Part shown: piece by piece, positions 1 to 9,395 of the stretch
Position numbering within the stretch: position 1 is the first letter of the stretch
How the letters are laid out: each line of letters opens with the position of its first letter
Source: Bondarzewia mesenterica
Taxonomy: Eukaryota; Basidiomycota; Agaricomycetes; Russulales; Bondarzewiaceae
Direction: 5' to 3'
Length of the DNA: 13,472 bases
Assembly: GCA_004802705.1 (NCBI GenBank)
Contig: SGPL01000738.1
Coordinates: 1-13,472 of the forward strand
Program-made: the position numbers and the translations under genes
Notes under the pieces: generated by a model
What the model was told of the DNA's origin: nothing
The model's database searches: none
Seen by the model: only the letters and a program-made list of their open reading frames with translations

Positions 1-779
1 GTATCCAGGATAGAGAAATGCCGCGACCGAACTGCAATTCATGCACCACGATGCATCAGCTTTGATCCATGTCCTAAATCCATGTCCCTATCTCTGTCCA
101 TGACCCCGAGAGAGAGAGAGAAAACACGAAAAAAAAAAAAGAAATACCAGAGCGAAAGACGCACCTGATGATCCGGGAAGTGAAATACAACAAAAACATC
201 GCGGGCGCGGTTCGGGTGGGATCGTCTGATCGTGCGAACCAAACTTTATCTAGCTAGCTACACGGTGTGGAAATGCAGGCAAGAGGGGTTGAACGTGGAG
301 AGAGGGGAGGAGGGGCTGGAAACGAGGATGAGGGCAAGCAAGGCAAGGGAAGTAATCAGTACTTCAGTGGAAGCAATCAGTGATAGAAGAACAGACAAAT
401 CTTGGAAGGCGCGTGTTCGAGTTATATATGAGTCAGTGTGCGCGTGCTTGCGGTCCCACCAGCGTGCAGCAAGGGAAGGGTTATGTATGTAACGACTTGT
501 AACGAGCAGTCGTAAGAGGTCGTAAGCGAGCGGACACCCCTCCTCCTGTCAGACTGCCTTTTCTGGAATTCAGACACGTTCGCCCAGGTTCGCACTGCGC
601 ACTTTGCACTCGAGCTGCGGACGCGCATGGATACTTGTTACAAAATATCGCACTCGGACACGTGTACAACACTGGACTTGAGCCTACTTGAGCGCTTGAG
701 CTCGCTTATACCACCGAAAACAAAATATTTTTATACATTCAATCTCTGAACTAGAGTCCCATCAGGAATTCACCGGCGT
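1..779. other. Non-coding low-complexity flank
   Basis: I see no recognisable gene here. The short open frames on both strands lack family signatures and are broken by simple sequence. Visible structure includes a near-repeat of ATCCATGTCC at 65-74 and 78-87, an AG dinucleotide run at about 109-120, an A-run at about 130-140, a TAGCTAGCTA palindrome at 251-260 and three copies of CTTGAGC at 677-701. An AT-rich TTTTTATACA at about 728-737 could be the old promoter of the decayed gene that follows. That last point is inference. Confidence 0.5.
107..140. repeat. AG microsatellite followed by A-run
   Basis: An alternating AG tract at about 109-120 is followed, after a short spacer, by a run of adenines at about 130-140. 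This is simple sequence that is likely length-variable. No function is visible. Confidence 0.7.
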
Positions 780-2998
780 CTGAGGCGCGTCTGAAGACCG
801 TCGCCTGGAGGCTGCGTATGTTAGTCTCCCCGAGGCAGAGTAGTCACTCGTCAAACCTTCGTGATACTCGGCTGTAAGCTCTTCTTCATGGCTTCGGTCT
901 ATCTAACAAGTCTAATTTCCTTTTAAGCCGATATTCGCCTTCAAATACTCCTGTTGGACAAGTATGCGAAGTCAACGCTCGATATTATTGGTAACTTGGC
1001 TCCCGACCTTACATCGAAGCATCTGACTCTGCCGGAAATCCTGGGAATCGAAACTGTGAGTATGGTAGCCTTTGCTCGCGTATTCTATATTCAGTGGCAT
1101 GGTACTTGATTGTAGGTCTCAAAGAAATGGCAGGAGGTGGTTCACCTGCCAGCGCTTTGGAGATATTACTGTTTGAAAATCACGACGACAGACCCACTGT
1201 CGAAGCCTCCGCCCGCCCCCGTAGGATGGTGCATAACATTAATATCGATCCATTCTCTCTGAAAAGTTCAGCTGATATCTCAATATAACCACCTCTGTAC
1301 CGGTCATTGCACCATCGCGAGTCGAACTTCAAGCATGCTCTTCCCCAGAGCGCCAGGATCCTCAATACGCACACATACTTTTGCACGGCCCTTCTTCTGC
1401 GTGGTACGTGTGCATCGCATGCTTTTCGAATTCTGTGCCAATGTTCGAATGTCAGGCAAATGTCTCATAAGTGAATCTTAAACAGAACTATCTCGAAACC
1501 GGCGAACTCAAAAAATGTTTGCAGCTCAAGAAGCCGGTAAGTTGCGTCGATTTTTAGCGGATGAAGGTATGCTTTGAGTCTATAAGACCAATCAACTTAT
1601 TGATCATTTTGTCTATTTAGAGGTCTTTGTCGTCGGATTTCACGACATCGGATAATATTTATTATCACTCGTAATGACTTGCACACTAACAAGCTTCCAT
1701 ATAAGTCGTGTCGACCTCTCCTCATCTGTTACTTTCAACTCCCTGCAGCAATTGGCTGGGCATCTCAATCGTAAAAATCTTGTCTCGACTGGCGCTGATA
1801 AGGCTCTGGTATGTCGGGATTGGCGAGCGGGGACGAAGATTGTGCGTTTTGGTCAACAGACCACAGTCAATATCGGCGCTCAGCTCATAAGCAGTGGAAC
1901 ACCGGAGGATAGCAGGTGTGTGGTCAGCGTGACGATCAATGAAGCGAGTCTTTTCGACTACTGAGTGTTTCGTATGGCTCTATATCACAAAGGTGGCCGA
2001 ATTTGCATCAGAGCGACGGGAAGTGATTTCGCAATTTATGTTGTCGGAATTGGGGGGAAATGATCCCGTCTTGAATTTTAGGCTGCACAATGTCGGGATG
2101 GCGCCCAACAACATGTTCCAGTGAGTGATCACCCGATCGGTACGTCACATAGCTCACAGTGTTCGCCGATGGTTTGCCGCTCAAGGCACTCAAATCACAG
2201 TTCGTTCTCGTCTTCTGCAATTGAGAAGGTAATCATTGACTGATCCTCCTTTCCAGTGCGCGACAACTAAGTCAATCATATTGCATCTTCAATGGACCGA
2301 GGCGGAGGAGCAACCAAATGCCGTGATATCGCTTTAGTCCCAAAAATCCACCACGCCATCTTATGTAGGCCTTAACACTACCCTATCCCGCATCCGAACA
2401 GGTCTCTCGCTCTCCAAGTCCACGCTTTTGTTATCCACACCCTCGCGTTGAAGCTCGCTCAAGTCTCTACATCTTCGACCGGGAAAGCTCGCCCCAGCTC
2501 TTGGACGCCCGGGATGCCCATGAGTCCATTCAATAGCTCCACGACCCGCTGTCTTTATTCTCGATCCGATTGGGTAGGGCCACGATTCTGACTGCTCCCC
2601 CCCAAAAACCAGTGGCAGTCGTCGAGACACCTGATATAGCAGTGGGTGCTGTCGATCCCAGGAAGAGACGGGTTGTCACTGCGACACGATTCAGTTAAAC
2701 GGCTGGTGCCGATCGGAGGGTGAGTTTGTTCATTGTTAAATGCATTGTGATGTTGTCGACTTCTCACTTATTCTCACCTATGATATTGATTCTGCTCCCT
2801 TAGATTTTCATGTCTACGCATCGGGTCAAGCAGGTCAAGCCACTTTCTGAAGATGGGGACAATGAGAGCCAACAGCGGCAGTATACCCACGTTGATGAAT
2901 TCATCGTGGATTTTGTGATCCGTGCAGCGCTACCCGGGCCATACACTGTGATTAGTTGGACTGGATTTAATGGTGTCTTGGAAATATCACGATCATGA
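780..2998 (+). pseudogene. Decayed F-box/WD-repeat protein gene
   Basis: Remnants in order read as one F-box/WD-repeat protein of a basidiomycete type, presumably once a substrate receptor of an SCF ubiquitin ligase. 928-1055 encodes [14 protein letters not shown] and the first part of an F-box. 1116-1229 continues with VSKKWQEVVHLPALWR. 1289-1403 carries [11 protein letters not shown] and FCTALLLR. About 1486-1568 carries ETGELKKCLQLKKP. 1620-1651 reads EVFVVGFHDIG. 1706-1943 holds LQQLAGHLN and [20 protein letters not shown]. 1993-2120 reads [10 protein letters not shown] and LSELGGNDP. About 2257-2334 reads IILHLQWTEAEE. 2609-2719 reads [20 protein letters not shown], and 2804-2998 continues it. 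Lesions: no acceptor before 1289 and TAA at 1286-1288; one T missing in the run at 1551-1555, giving TAG at 1555-1557; donor AT instead of GT at 1652; TAG at 2335-2337; TAA at 2696-2698. RLEAAYVSLPEAE followed by TAG (about 807-848) may be the N-terminus. The family call rests on recall of the conserved blocks. Confidence 0.83.
1652..1705 (+). other. Intron relic with AT instead of GT donor
   Basis: The segment has the usual length (54 nt), a CTAAC branch-site-like motif at 1685-1689 and a 3' AG at 1704-1705, but it begins AT-AATA rather than GT-AATA. Removing it joins GFHDIG to RVDLSSSV in frame, with the split codon GG|T. Retained, it introduces a TAA at once. This fits a donor G-to-A change inside the decayed F-box/WD gene. 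Confidence 0.6.
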
Positions 2999-3522
2999 TG
3001 GGCCATGGATAGCGTGTGCATATACATTGCATGTCTGAGGGACCCAAGATCAATATATTATAGTAGGCGGAATCGATCTCAGTTGTTATCTCGCGATGAA
3101 CTCAACGATACATGCATTCTCATTATAGAAGTGGTCAAGATTATCATGAAGAGATATCAAAGTGCACGATTGTGCACCGCCAGGTGAACCGAAACTTGAC
3201 GTATTCAAAATCGTAAAAGACGTTTTATCGGCCTTTAGCCATGGTGTCGCGGAACCGAAATTCAGGCGCCTGCTCAAACATTCAAAGACAGCATATTACG
3301 CGAATGGCGATCGCATAGGATCGCATTGACTCCATCTCAACTTTCGCAATACCACAGCGAATAAGCACTTACGATTTCGGACATCCGACAAAGATCTTTG
3401 AGTAGAACCAAATTTGCTGCAGCTGTCGAAGACGTTTTGGTGCGCACCTAATCAACGCGTCGCTCGCACTTACTCATCATGATCGTCTTAGCCACTGTAG
3501 TGTATTGGCGCTGGTGCCAAGC
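2999..3522. other. Gap between F-box/WD relic and intact F-box gene
   Basis: No gene is recognised. Short frames on both strands resemble nothing known to me. A direct repeat GATCGCAT occurs at 3309-3316 and 3319-3326. The last 100-200 nt should contain the promoter of the F-box gene, but I see no clear TATA element. An out-of-frame ATG at 3479 precedes the chosen start by 44 nt and opens a 101-codon frame that overlaps the gene. Confidence 0.5.
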
Positions 3523-5007
3523 ATGCAGACTCTTCCTCCTGAGGTTCTCTCCGAAATATTCCTCAATTGCATCGTCACCAAAGCAATCACACTTCCCAGC
3601 CGTGCACCTATCCTTCTCACTCGGGTCAATCGATTGTGGCGGGCAGTTGCACTATCGACGCCTCGATTGTGGTCTTGTTTATACCTGGTCCGATACGCTC
3701 GACGCTTACAAGATTGTTCTCAATTTCTTGGGCACATGCCCTCTAACGATGGCACCAAGGCTAGGACCTATGTTACTGCATTGAGGACATGGCTCTCTTT
3801 GTCAAAACGCACACCGTTGACCCTCCATTTCACGGTGCACGAAATTGCTTCAACGGCTCAGGCTGAAGACCTGCTGGCGGAGTACATGCGAATTTTATGT
3901 ACCCATTCTGCTCGCTGGAAAGATGTTGAAATCCGTATACCATATAATTTCCGCAATTTCATCCCGATCTTGAACCAATGTCGGTCCCTCCCCTTCCTCG
4001 AGTCCTTCTACTTCGATGACTGGGAAGCTAGCTGGGAGCCGATCGATATCACAATTTTGGAGTCAGCTCCTCTGCTTCGTCGAGTGAGAATCACGCACCC
4101 CTTCCTAGAGTCATGGTTCCTGCCTTGGTCACAGCTTACGCGCTTGTCCATAGAAAGCTGCACTTCGTGGGACACGGATTACGCGAACCCCTTTGACATG
4201 GACTTGTTCATCGACATTCTATCCCATTGCATAAATTTGGAGGTCCTTAAATTTCTCTGTGACTTCCCATACTGCCCCTCCGTCACTAGATCCACATCCA
4301 CATTTGCCGTCCTTCCCCAACTCCAGTGCCTCAGGATGGAGATCATCGTGGGTTCTGCAGAATATGATACGGACGAGGCTGAGATTACTCTCACCTTTCT
4401 CCTCCAATGTTTGACCCACTTGGTTTTGCCAAAATTGCGGACATTGGAGTTGCCACGCGATTTGAATCACCACAACTGGGATGACTCCTTCCTGCAATTT
4501 TTAACCCACTTTTCGGAGTCTCTGGAGAATCTCAAGATCGTCTATTGCTCTATACCACTCCACGTGTTTACAAACATGCTGGAACTTCTACCAAACCTGA
4601 CGAGCATGGACATTTCCTTTGCAGCTACCTCTGCTCGTGATTGGGAGGGCATTTTGGGGGGGCTCACACTTACTTCGACTGCTTATGGGAGAAAGTCACT
4701 GGTCCCTAATCTTGTGAAACTCGAAATCTTCTGGTCGGACAACGGCAAGTCAGCTTTCTACGAGGCCTTTACCACCATGATTGAATCCCGCTGGCAGGCG
4801 CGGTCACGTCGTGTACTCGAGATTGTTGAAGGGGCTGACACACCGTCGGGCTTAACAACGTTATGCGTGGGATCTGTCGAGAATACCATGGAACAAATGG
4901 CACCGTCGCAGCGTGCGCGTTTGGCGAAATGCGTCGAGGAAGGATTATGCCTGGTGGGTCGGTGGAAAATGCCATACCGGAATTCTATGTTCGATCCGGC
5001 GTGGTAG
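3523..5007 (+). CDS. F-box protein with leucine-rich-repeat-like C-terminal part
   Basis: This is an intact single-exon frame of 494 codons from the ATG at 3523 (MQTLPPEVLSEIF). The open frame reaches back to 3505 without another ATG. Residues about 3-52 form an F-box: LPPEVLSEIFLNC, then LTRVNRLWRAVALSTPRLWS, with the conserved L-P, W-R and P-x-LW spacing that binds Skp1. The remainder has irregular leucine-rich segments (for example LTRLSIESC, LPQLQCLRMEI, LPKLRTLELP, LENLKIVYC, LPNLTSMDIS), as in the large, fast-expanding F-box/LRR families of mushrooms. The likely role is substrate recognition in an SCF ubiquitin ligase; the substrate cannot be predicted. Its F-box differs from that of the decayed gene upstream, so the two are neighbours rather than copies. 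No signal peptide or membrane segment is seen. Confidence 0.9.
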   Translation: MQTLPPEVLSEIFLNCIVTKAITLPSRAPILLTRVNRLWRAVALSTPRLWSCLYLVRYARRLQDCSQFLGHMPSNDGTKARTYVTALRTWLSLSKRTPLTLHFTVHEIASTAQAEDLLAEYMRILCTHSARWKDVEIRIPYNFRNFIPILNQCRSLPFLESFYFDDWEASWEPIDITILESAPLLRRVRITHPFLESWFLPWSQLTRLSIESCTSWDTDYANPFDMDLFIDILSHCINLEVLKFLCDFPYCPSVTRSTSTFAVLPQLQCLRMEIIVGSAEYDTDEAEITLTFLLQCLTHLVLPKLRTLELPRDLNHHNWDDSFLQFLTHFSESLENLKIVYCSIPLHVFTNMLELLPNLTSMDISFAATSARDWEGILGGLTLTSTAYGRKSLVPNLVKLEIFWSDNGKSAFYEAFTTMIESRWQARSRRVLEIVEGADTPSGLTTLCVGSVENTMEQMAPSQRARLAKCVEEGLCLVGRWKMPYRNSMFDPAW

Positions 5008-5175
5008 ATGCTCGGTTTGGCTTGGGATTGCTATTTGCTATGTGTTTGTAAATTTGTTTGTCACGGTGCATCATGCTACGAACCGCATCAGTCGCAACAG
5101 TGGAAGTAGAAGTAGCTAGTAGCTGTGCGATCATAACCCTTACCAGATAAAAGTTTTTTGAAACCACCATCTCCA
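5008..5175. other. Short convergent 3' intergenic region
   Basis: Only 168 nt separate the F-box stop codon from the stop codon of the transporter on the opposite strand, so both 3' UTRs and polyadenylation sites must lie here or overlap. On the plus strand AT-rich TGTTTGTAAATTTG occurs at about 5043-5056. No hairpin terminator is expected in a fungus and none is seen. Confidence 0.5.
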
Positions 5176-7746
5176 TCATGTACCGCGGCCCTTGGTCACG
5201 TCGACACCGAACCAGATAACGATGCTCGCGGCTGTGCAGAGCGAGAAAAGGAACGGGAAACCCTTCCAGTTGTCGCCCGTGTTGTTGATGATCGCCTGTA
5301 TCACATTCGGTCCAATCATGGAGGACGCACGGTTCGACAGGCCGAACAAGCCGAAAAACTGCGTTGTGCAAAGTATCAGTTTCTCTTCTCTATTCAGATG
5401 AAAAAAGGAGGGGAGGGGACGAACCATGTTGTCAAATCCTGGAGGGGTCAATTCGGCCATCATGGTTTGGGAGAAGGCGTAGTAGGGCGCTTGGAAGAGC
5501 CCGAATACGACGTTGTACGCCCTACACGGGTAACAGATTGTCGTCAGAACACATCCTAATACACAAATTTAGGGCGATGGCAAGGACTAACCAGAATTCC
5601 CACACATTGTGAAATCTGTAAACGGTGTGACACGATTAAAACGTCGGTCGGATTGAGAGGAGGACATGGCGGGCGTACCCGAACTTGGTCGTCCAGATCC
5701 CGATCATACCCCACAAAGGAATCAAGATTGTCACGACGTTAGTGACGACGAACTAGAGGGCGCATGTCACAAAATTAAAATGGCCTAACGACAACCAAGC
5801 ACACAGGTTGAACACGAACCATCTTCTTTGTGCTGATCTTCCAGTACTTCTGGATATACCAGAACCCAAACGTACTGCGCAATGCGAAACAAGAAGGAAG
5901 AGTTCGATCATCCCGGCAAGTCTGCATGGCATTGCCGCGGGAATGAAGGGGGCGCACCTAGCGGTGGACGTGATAGCCTGCGCGAGGCCGAGATACGTGT
6001 TCTGCAGAAATGAAAAGCTGAATTTGTCGTTTTGGCAGATCGAGATGAGCGTCCCAGTCGTGTTCAGGCCCTGTGACATCATATCAGAAAATCGTATGCA
6101 ATTGGGGGTGAAAAGATCTCTTCGGAAGGCGCGCTCAATGCGGTCAGTGGGCAGGACGTACATCGGCGAGGAGGAAGAATGCGCAGAGATAGATGAAGGT
6201 ATAGGGAAGCTTCTTGTACTGTTTCAGGGCGATCCAGATCTACGTGGGTCGAATGAAGATCCAGGACCATCGCTGAGTCAAAGATCAAAGATTTGCTCAC
6301 CTGTTTCCAGCCAATCGTGAGGTAGGACTCTCCCTGAGGAAGTGAGGGACCAGGACGAGGCTGTTGAAATATGACTGAAAAATGCGTGCATCAATCAAAA
6401 GACTGACGGCTGTTCCTTAGAGAAGGAACGTACACCACCAGATACCGGTCAATACCCAATATCCGTTCGTACTGACAATACAGAAGTGAATTTCTTTGAA
6501 TCACGCAAGAACGCAACAAATGGGCTTACAGAACGAGGGTGTAGTTATTGACCTTCGGATTACTCTTTAACGGCAGGAGCAGCGAGAGATTTAACGCCAA
6601 CGTGAATATGTAACCGATATTGCTGTGCGCCTGCAGATGCCAGCCTCTTCATTTTTGCAATTGACAACAAGAGAAGAGATGGTGAAAATAGTTGAAATAA
6701 AACTTACGGTACTGATATTACTGATCTTGTTCTTCTCCAAACTTTCCTCCTGCTCGTAGACCTCTGCGGAAATTTCTCCCGAATCTAGCTTATCCTTGAG
6801 CGCACGCGCGTGTGGGGGTATTTCGAGCGAGGCGGGGAAAGATCGCAGCGTAGAAGACAAGCGTTGCGCCGTAGGTGACGAAGCCAACGATGTAGAGCCC
6901 CATAGCCGCTCCCCATCTGTCCGGTGCTGAAAAATAAAACATATTGATGCGAGGAGTCAGGGTGAAAAACTCCCGATGTGTCGAGAAAACGTACAGGTTA
7001 AGCTCATGCTGGCAAATTGAGCGCCCCAGCATACCACGGTGATGATAAAGAGGAGCCAGCGTCCGAACGTGCCGTAGTCCGCTGCTGAACCGATCGTAGT
7101 AAAGATCATGGTCATAATCTACATGCAAGCAAGATATCCTTATACTGTCAGTGCTTGTGAAGGGTCAAATAGGACGATTAGCCTACAGCAAAGCTGACAC
7201 CGTTCGCGACGAGCACAACGGAGCTAACGGCCTTACTCCCACTTCCCCATGGCAAAACACATTGGCCTGACGCATTTGCATCTAAGCAGGACGACCCAGG
7301 TCCGTGAATTGGATCATATCCCGCCGATGTCGCGAGAGACTGGAAGAGAGTCATGGAGTAGCCTATGCGTCATAATGGTCATTTTAATGCCGTCCGTACA
7401 CGATAAGTCACTACAAACCATTGGGACCAACACCCTACATTCAAGTGGTATAACAGTCACTCATGAATTGATACCATATAATAGTCTTGAAGACTTACAT
7501 TATCACCATTATAGTACACTTGTGCGTCACTCATCAGATCATCCGGCACACATAACAAGAGAATGACTGGTACACACAATAGTAACTCCACAACTCCTTC
7601 CTTGTGACGATTGGTTCGTTGCGACTCAGAGGCGCAGTGACAGGGATTGCAATGTCCTCGAGGGTTTCTCCACTCTTATCGTCTACGATGAACGGCTTTG
7701 GCTCGGTCTTGGACACGGGATAGTCGGGAGGCAGCTCGTGCGACAT
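5176..7746 (-). CDS. Atg22-like major facilitator transporter, 16 exons, one-base frameshift in exon 6
   Basis: A polytopic membrane protein of the major facilitator type, Atg22-like (vacuolar amino-acid effluxer family). Exons, 5' to 3': 7746-7578, 7518-7499, 7434-7419, 7362-7187, 7118-6995, 6926-6708, 6630-6530, 6471-6434, 6374-6301, 6239-6162, 6070-5958, 5874-5820, 5752-5679, 5615-5592, 5521-5425 and 5358-5176. All 15 introns are GT-AG (56-91 nt) and every junction keeps frame. Landmarks: cytosolic N-terminus ending RKELWSYY; YYNGDNGVGPNGYS (about 58-71); hydrophobic helices such as MGLYIVGFVTYGATLVFYA and FVVTNVVTILIPLWGMIGIW; QNDKFSFSFLQNTYLG; FFGLFGLSNRASSMIGPN; C-terminus GVDVTKGRGT. 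Ignoring one surplus base the product is about 519 aa, near family length. That base lies at about 6811-6816, between LARNTP and HARALKDKL; read literally, translation stops after about 213 residues. The start ATG has an ACC-ATG context. The substrate is unknown, and a nutrient transporter outside autophagy is possible. Confidence 0.85.
6790..6816 (-). other. Frameshift site in the Atg22-like gene
   Basis: On the minus strand the frame reading RLARNTP runs into a C5 run followed by ACACGCGCG and then meets TAA at 6790-6792. The frame one base over gives HARALKDKLDSGEISAEVYE, the expected continuation. Exon 6 is 219 nt where the flanking phases require 218. The gene therefore carries one extra base here, either a real mutation or a base-calling error. 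Confidence 0.85.
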
Positions 7747-8070
7747 GGTCGTAGAGAGTACTAGAAGAGCCGAAACTCAGTTCACCTTCGGAGTCGAGCA
7801 TATAAACATGCTGGGATAAGGAAGCCGAAGGTCTTCTGACAGCCCGCATGGTATTCTTTTTGATAGTCGCCAATAAGTCTTTGCGGCTGCTTGAACAGAT
7901 AGAAGGTTATCTTCAGAGACCAGAATAATATACTTCAAGCTGGTCAAGTTTCGATAACGCGAAATATTTCACCAGGGAAGGAACGATAGAGAACGAATAG
8001 TCATGGCCAAAAAGTACACCAAGTAAATGAGTCGTTAGTACTTTGAAAGAGCCTGAGATTGAGAGCAGAC

Positions 8071-8102
8071 TATCGCGGCATCCGGCCCGACCTGCCGCGA
8101 TA
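8071..8102. repeat. 10-bp perfect inverted repeat, 12-nt loop
   Basis: TATCGCGGCA at 8071-8080 is the exact reverse complement of TGCCGCGATA at 8093-8102, with a GC-rich 12-nt spacer. It could be a hairpin or a binding site for a dimeric regulator such as a zinc-cluster protein (CGG half-sites are visible in the arms). Function is inference. Confidence 0.6.
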
Positions 8103-8952
8103 CGTAGCTGACTTGTTTACTTTTATGTACTCAGTGCACGGTGCCTATCCTTGACTATCATGTTGGCCTCTGTTGGCCTTTATGCCCATTCGCTCATCCT
8201 TGCAAACCTTTGCTGCGGAAGCAATGCATCTGGCCTGTCTTTTCGACGTGTTTTATTTTGAAACAGAACATAACGATAAAGCCAGCATGTAGTATTGCCT
8301 GGTCACTATTGATGAATATCCCTTCCCACTTTGAAGGCCTCCGAAATTGATAGTCTCCTATCCGACGATCGGTGAGACCGAGACATGCAAGTAGCATCTC
8401 AGTAACGTTTCTTAGCGGGAGCTGGCTGGAGCAGGCAGGTCTTCGCCGTCGCCCAACCGACTGGAAAGTGTCATGGTGCTGGACCGGGCGTGGCTGGTCT
8501 TACCTTTCAGTGTTGTGAGTGCCTTGAATTCAGTGCTTCCTCTGTCATGACTACTTCATCATGGCTGGGCGGAGCTAGTCAGTATCTAGTCGATACGTAT
8601 CGGCATTTGCGCTACAACTTGCATGCAGAGTGCTATCGCCGCCAGATCAACGTACTGCCTACTCGCTGATTGATTGTTCATTCGATGGCAATGCGTCTCG
8701 TTCTCTGACCTATTACCCTGACCTCATCTGCCAATGTCATAGCTGTTTATAATGTAGAGCATTTACTGGTATCCCTTCGACTTGCTTTTTCTGAGTGTTC
8801 TCTTGCACCCGGGCCCAAGTCCCTGTTTCCGTAGGTTCATTCAGTCCGGATCATATCATAGTTCTGTCCTAACCATCAGACTGCACTAGGAATCGTGGTG
8901 AATTTCTTTACAAGTTGCGCAGTGCAGACTGTCGCCAGGTCCAAGCTACGCA

Positions 8953-8973
8953 AATCAAACATCTTGTTTGATT
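8953..8973. repeat. 9-bp perfect inverted repeat, 3-nt loop
   Basis: AATCAAACA at 8953-8961 pairs exactly with TGTTTGATT at 8965-8973 across TCT. It lies about 420 nt upstream of the Ham1/ITPA start. Such an AT-rich short hairpin can arise by chance; no function is assigned. Confidence 0.55.
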
Positions 8974-9240
8974 CAAATGCATGAACACATCAATGGCAGT
9001 ACCCCTTTTTTTTCTGACGTGCTGGAGGTTTTACTTTCAGTACAGTGCAATGACGAAGCTAAGCAGCATCCCAGACAGCCGTCCCATATATCCCGCGCAG
9101 TGTTTCTGGCGGTTCTTAGCAGAGCAGCCAGTAACCGCCAGGATCATGAGGACCTGATGGCTGGATGATGGTTGTAATTTGCAATCGGAGCACTTTATTT
9201 GTTTTGTTCGTTCATTGCATCGTGTACTTACATGTGCCTT

Positions 9241-9251
9241 TTTATATATAT
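9241..9251 (+). promoter_or_regulatory. TATA-like element upstream of Ham1/ITPA
   Basis: TTTATATATAT at 9241-9251 lies about 145 nt before the ATG at 9396, with pyrimidine-rich sequence between. The position suits a fungal core promoter with a 5' UTR of about 100 nt. This rests on motif and position only. Confidence 0.4.
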
Positions 9252-9395
9252 CATTTGTGCTCCCTTGACCTTCATTCGAGTCAACCCTAACCCCAATCTA
9301 AGTCTCCATCAACTTGAATGCCGCTGCCACATCTCTTCGTTGTCGATACATAGATCTTACCGTTTCTTTCCCAACCTCTGCGCCAATTATTCACC

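Larger units (their letters stand above)
7747..9395. other. Long intergenic region between divergent genes
   Basis: These 1.65 kb separate the starts of the Atg22-like transporter (minus) and Ham1/ITPA (plus). I find no gene with family features. The open frames at 8141-8350, 8968-9168 and 9199-9399 have no recognisable motif. The region holds two clean inverted repeats (8071-8102 and 8953-8973), listed separately. It may serve two promoters, but its length leaves room for a non-coding RNA or the decayed remains of something else. Confidence 0.5.

Noticed and set aside
1674..1964. A standalone 96-aa plus-strand gene
   Set aside because: Its ATG lies in an intron relic, and the rest is a middle piece of the F-box/WD pseudogene.
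3479..3784. Plus-strand frame starting at ATG 3479
   Set aside because: It overlaps the 494-codon F-box gene in another frame and has no family features. It could at most act as an upstream ATG.
5158..5559. A 133-codon plus-strand frame
   Set aside because: It lies antisense to the last two exons of the transporter and shows no family resemblance.
5808..6320. A 170-codon plus-strand frame
   Set aside because: It is the antisense shadow of exons 8-12 of the transporter, and its translation has no recognisable motif.
7119..7566. A plus-strand 105-codon gene in the transporter region
   Set aside because: The minus strand here carries microexons 2-3 and exon 4 of the transporter with matching splice sites. 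The plus frame is a shadow.
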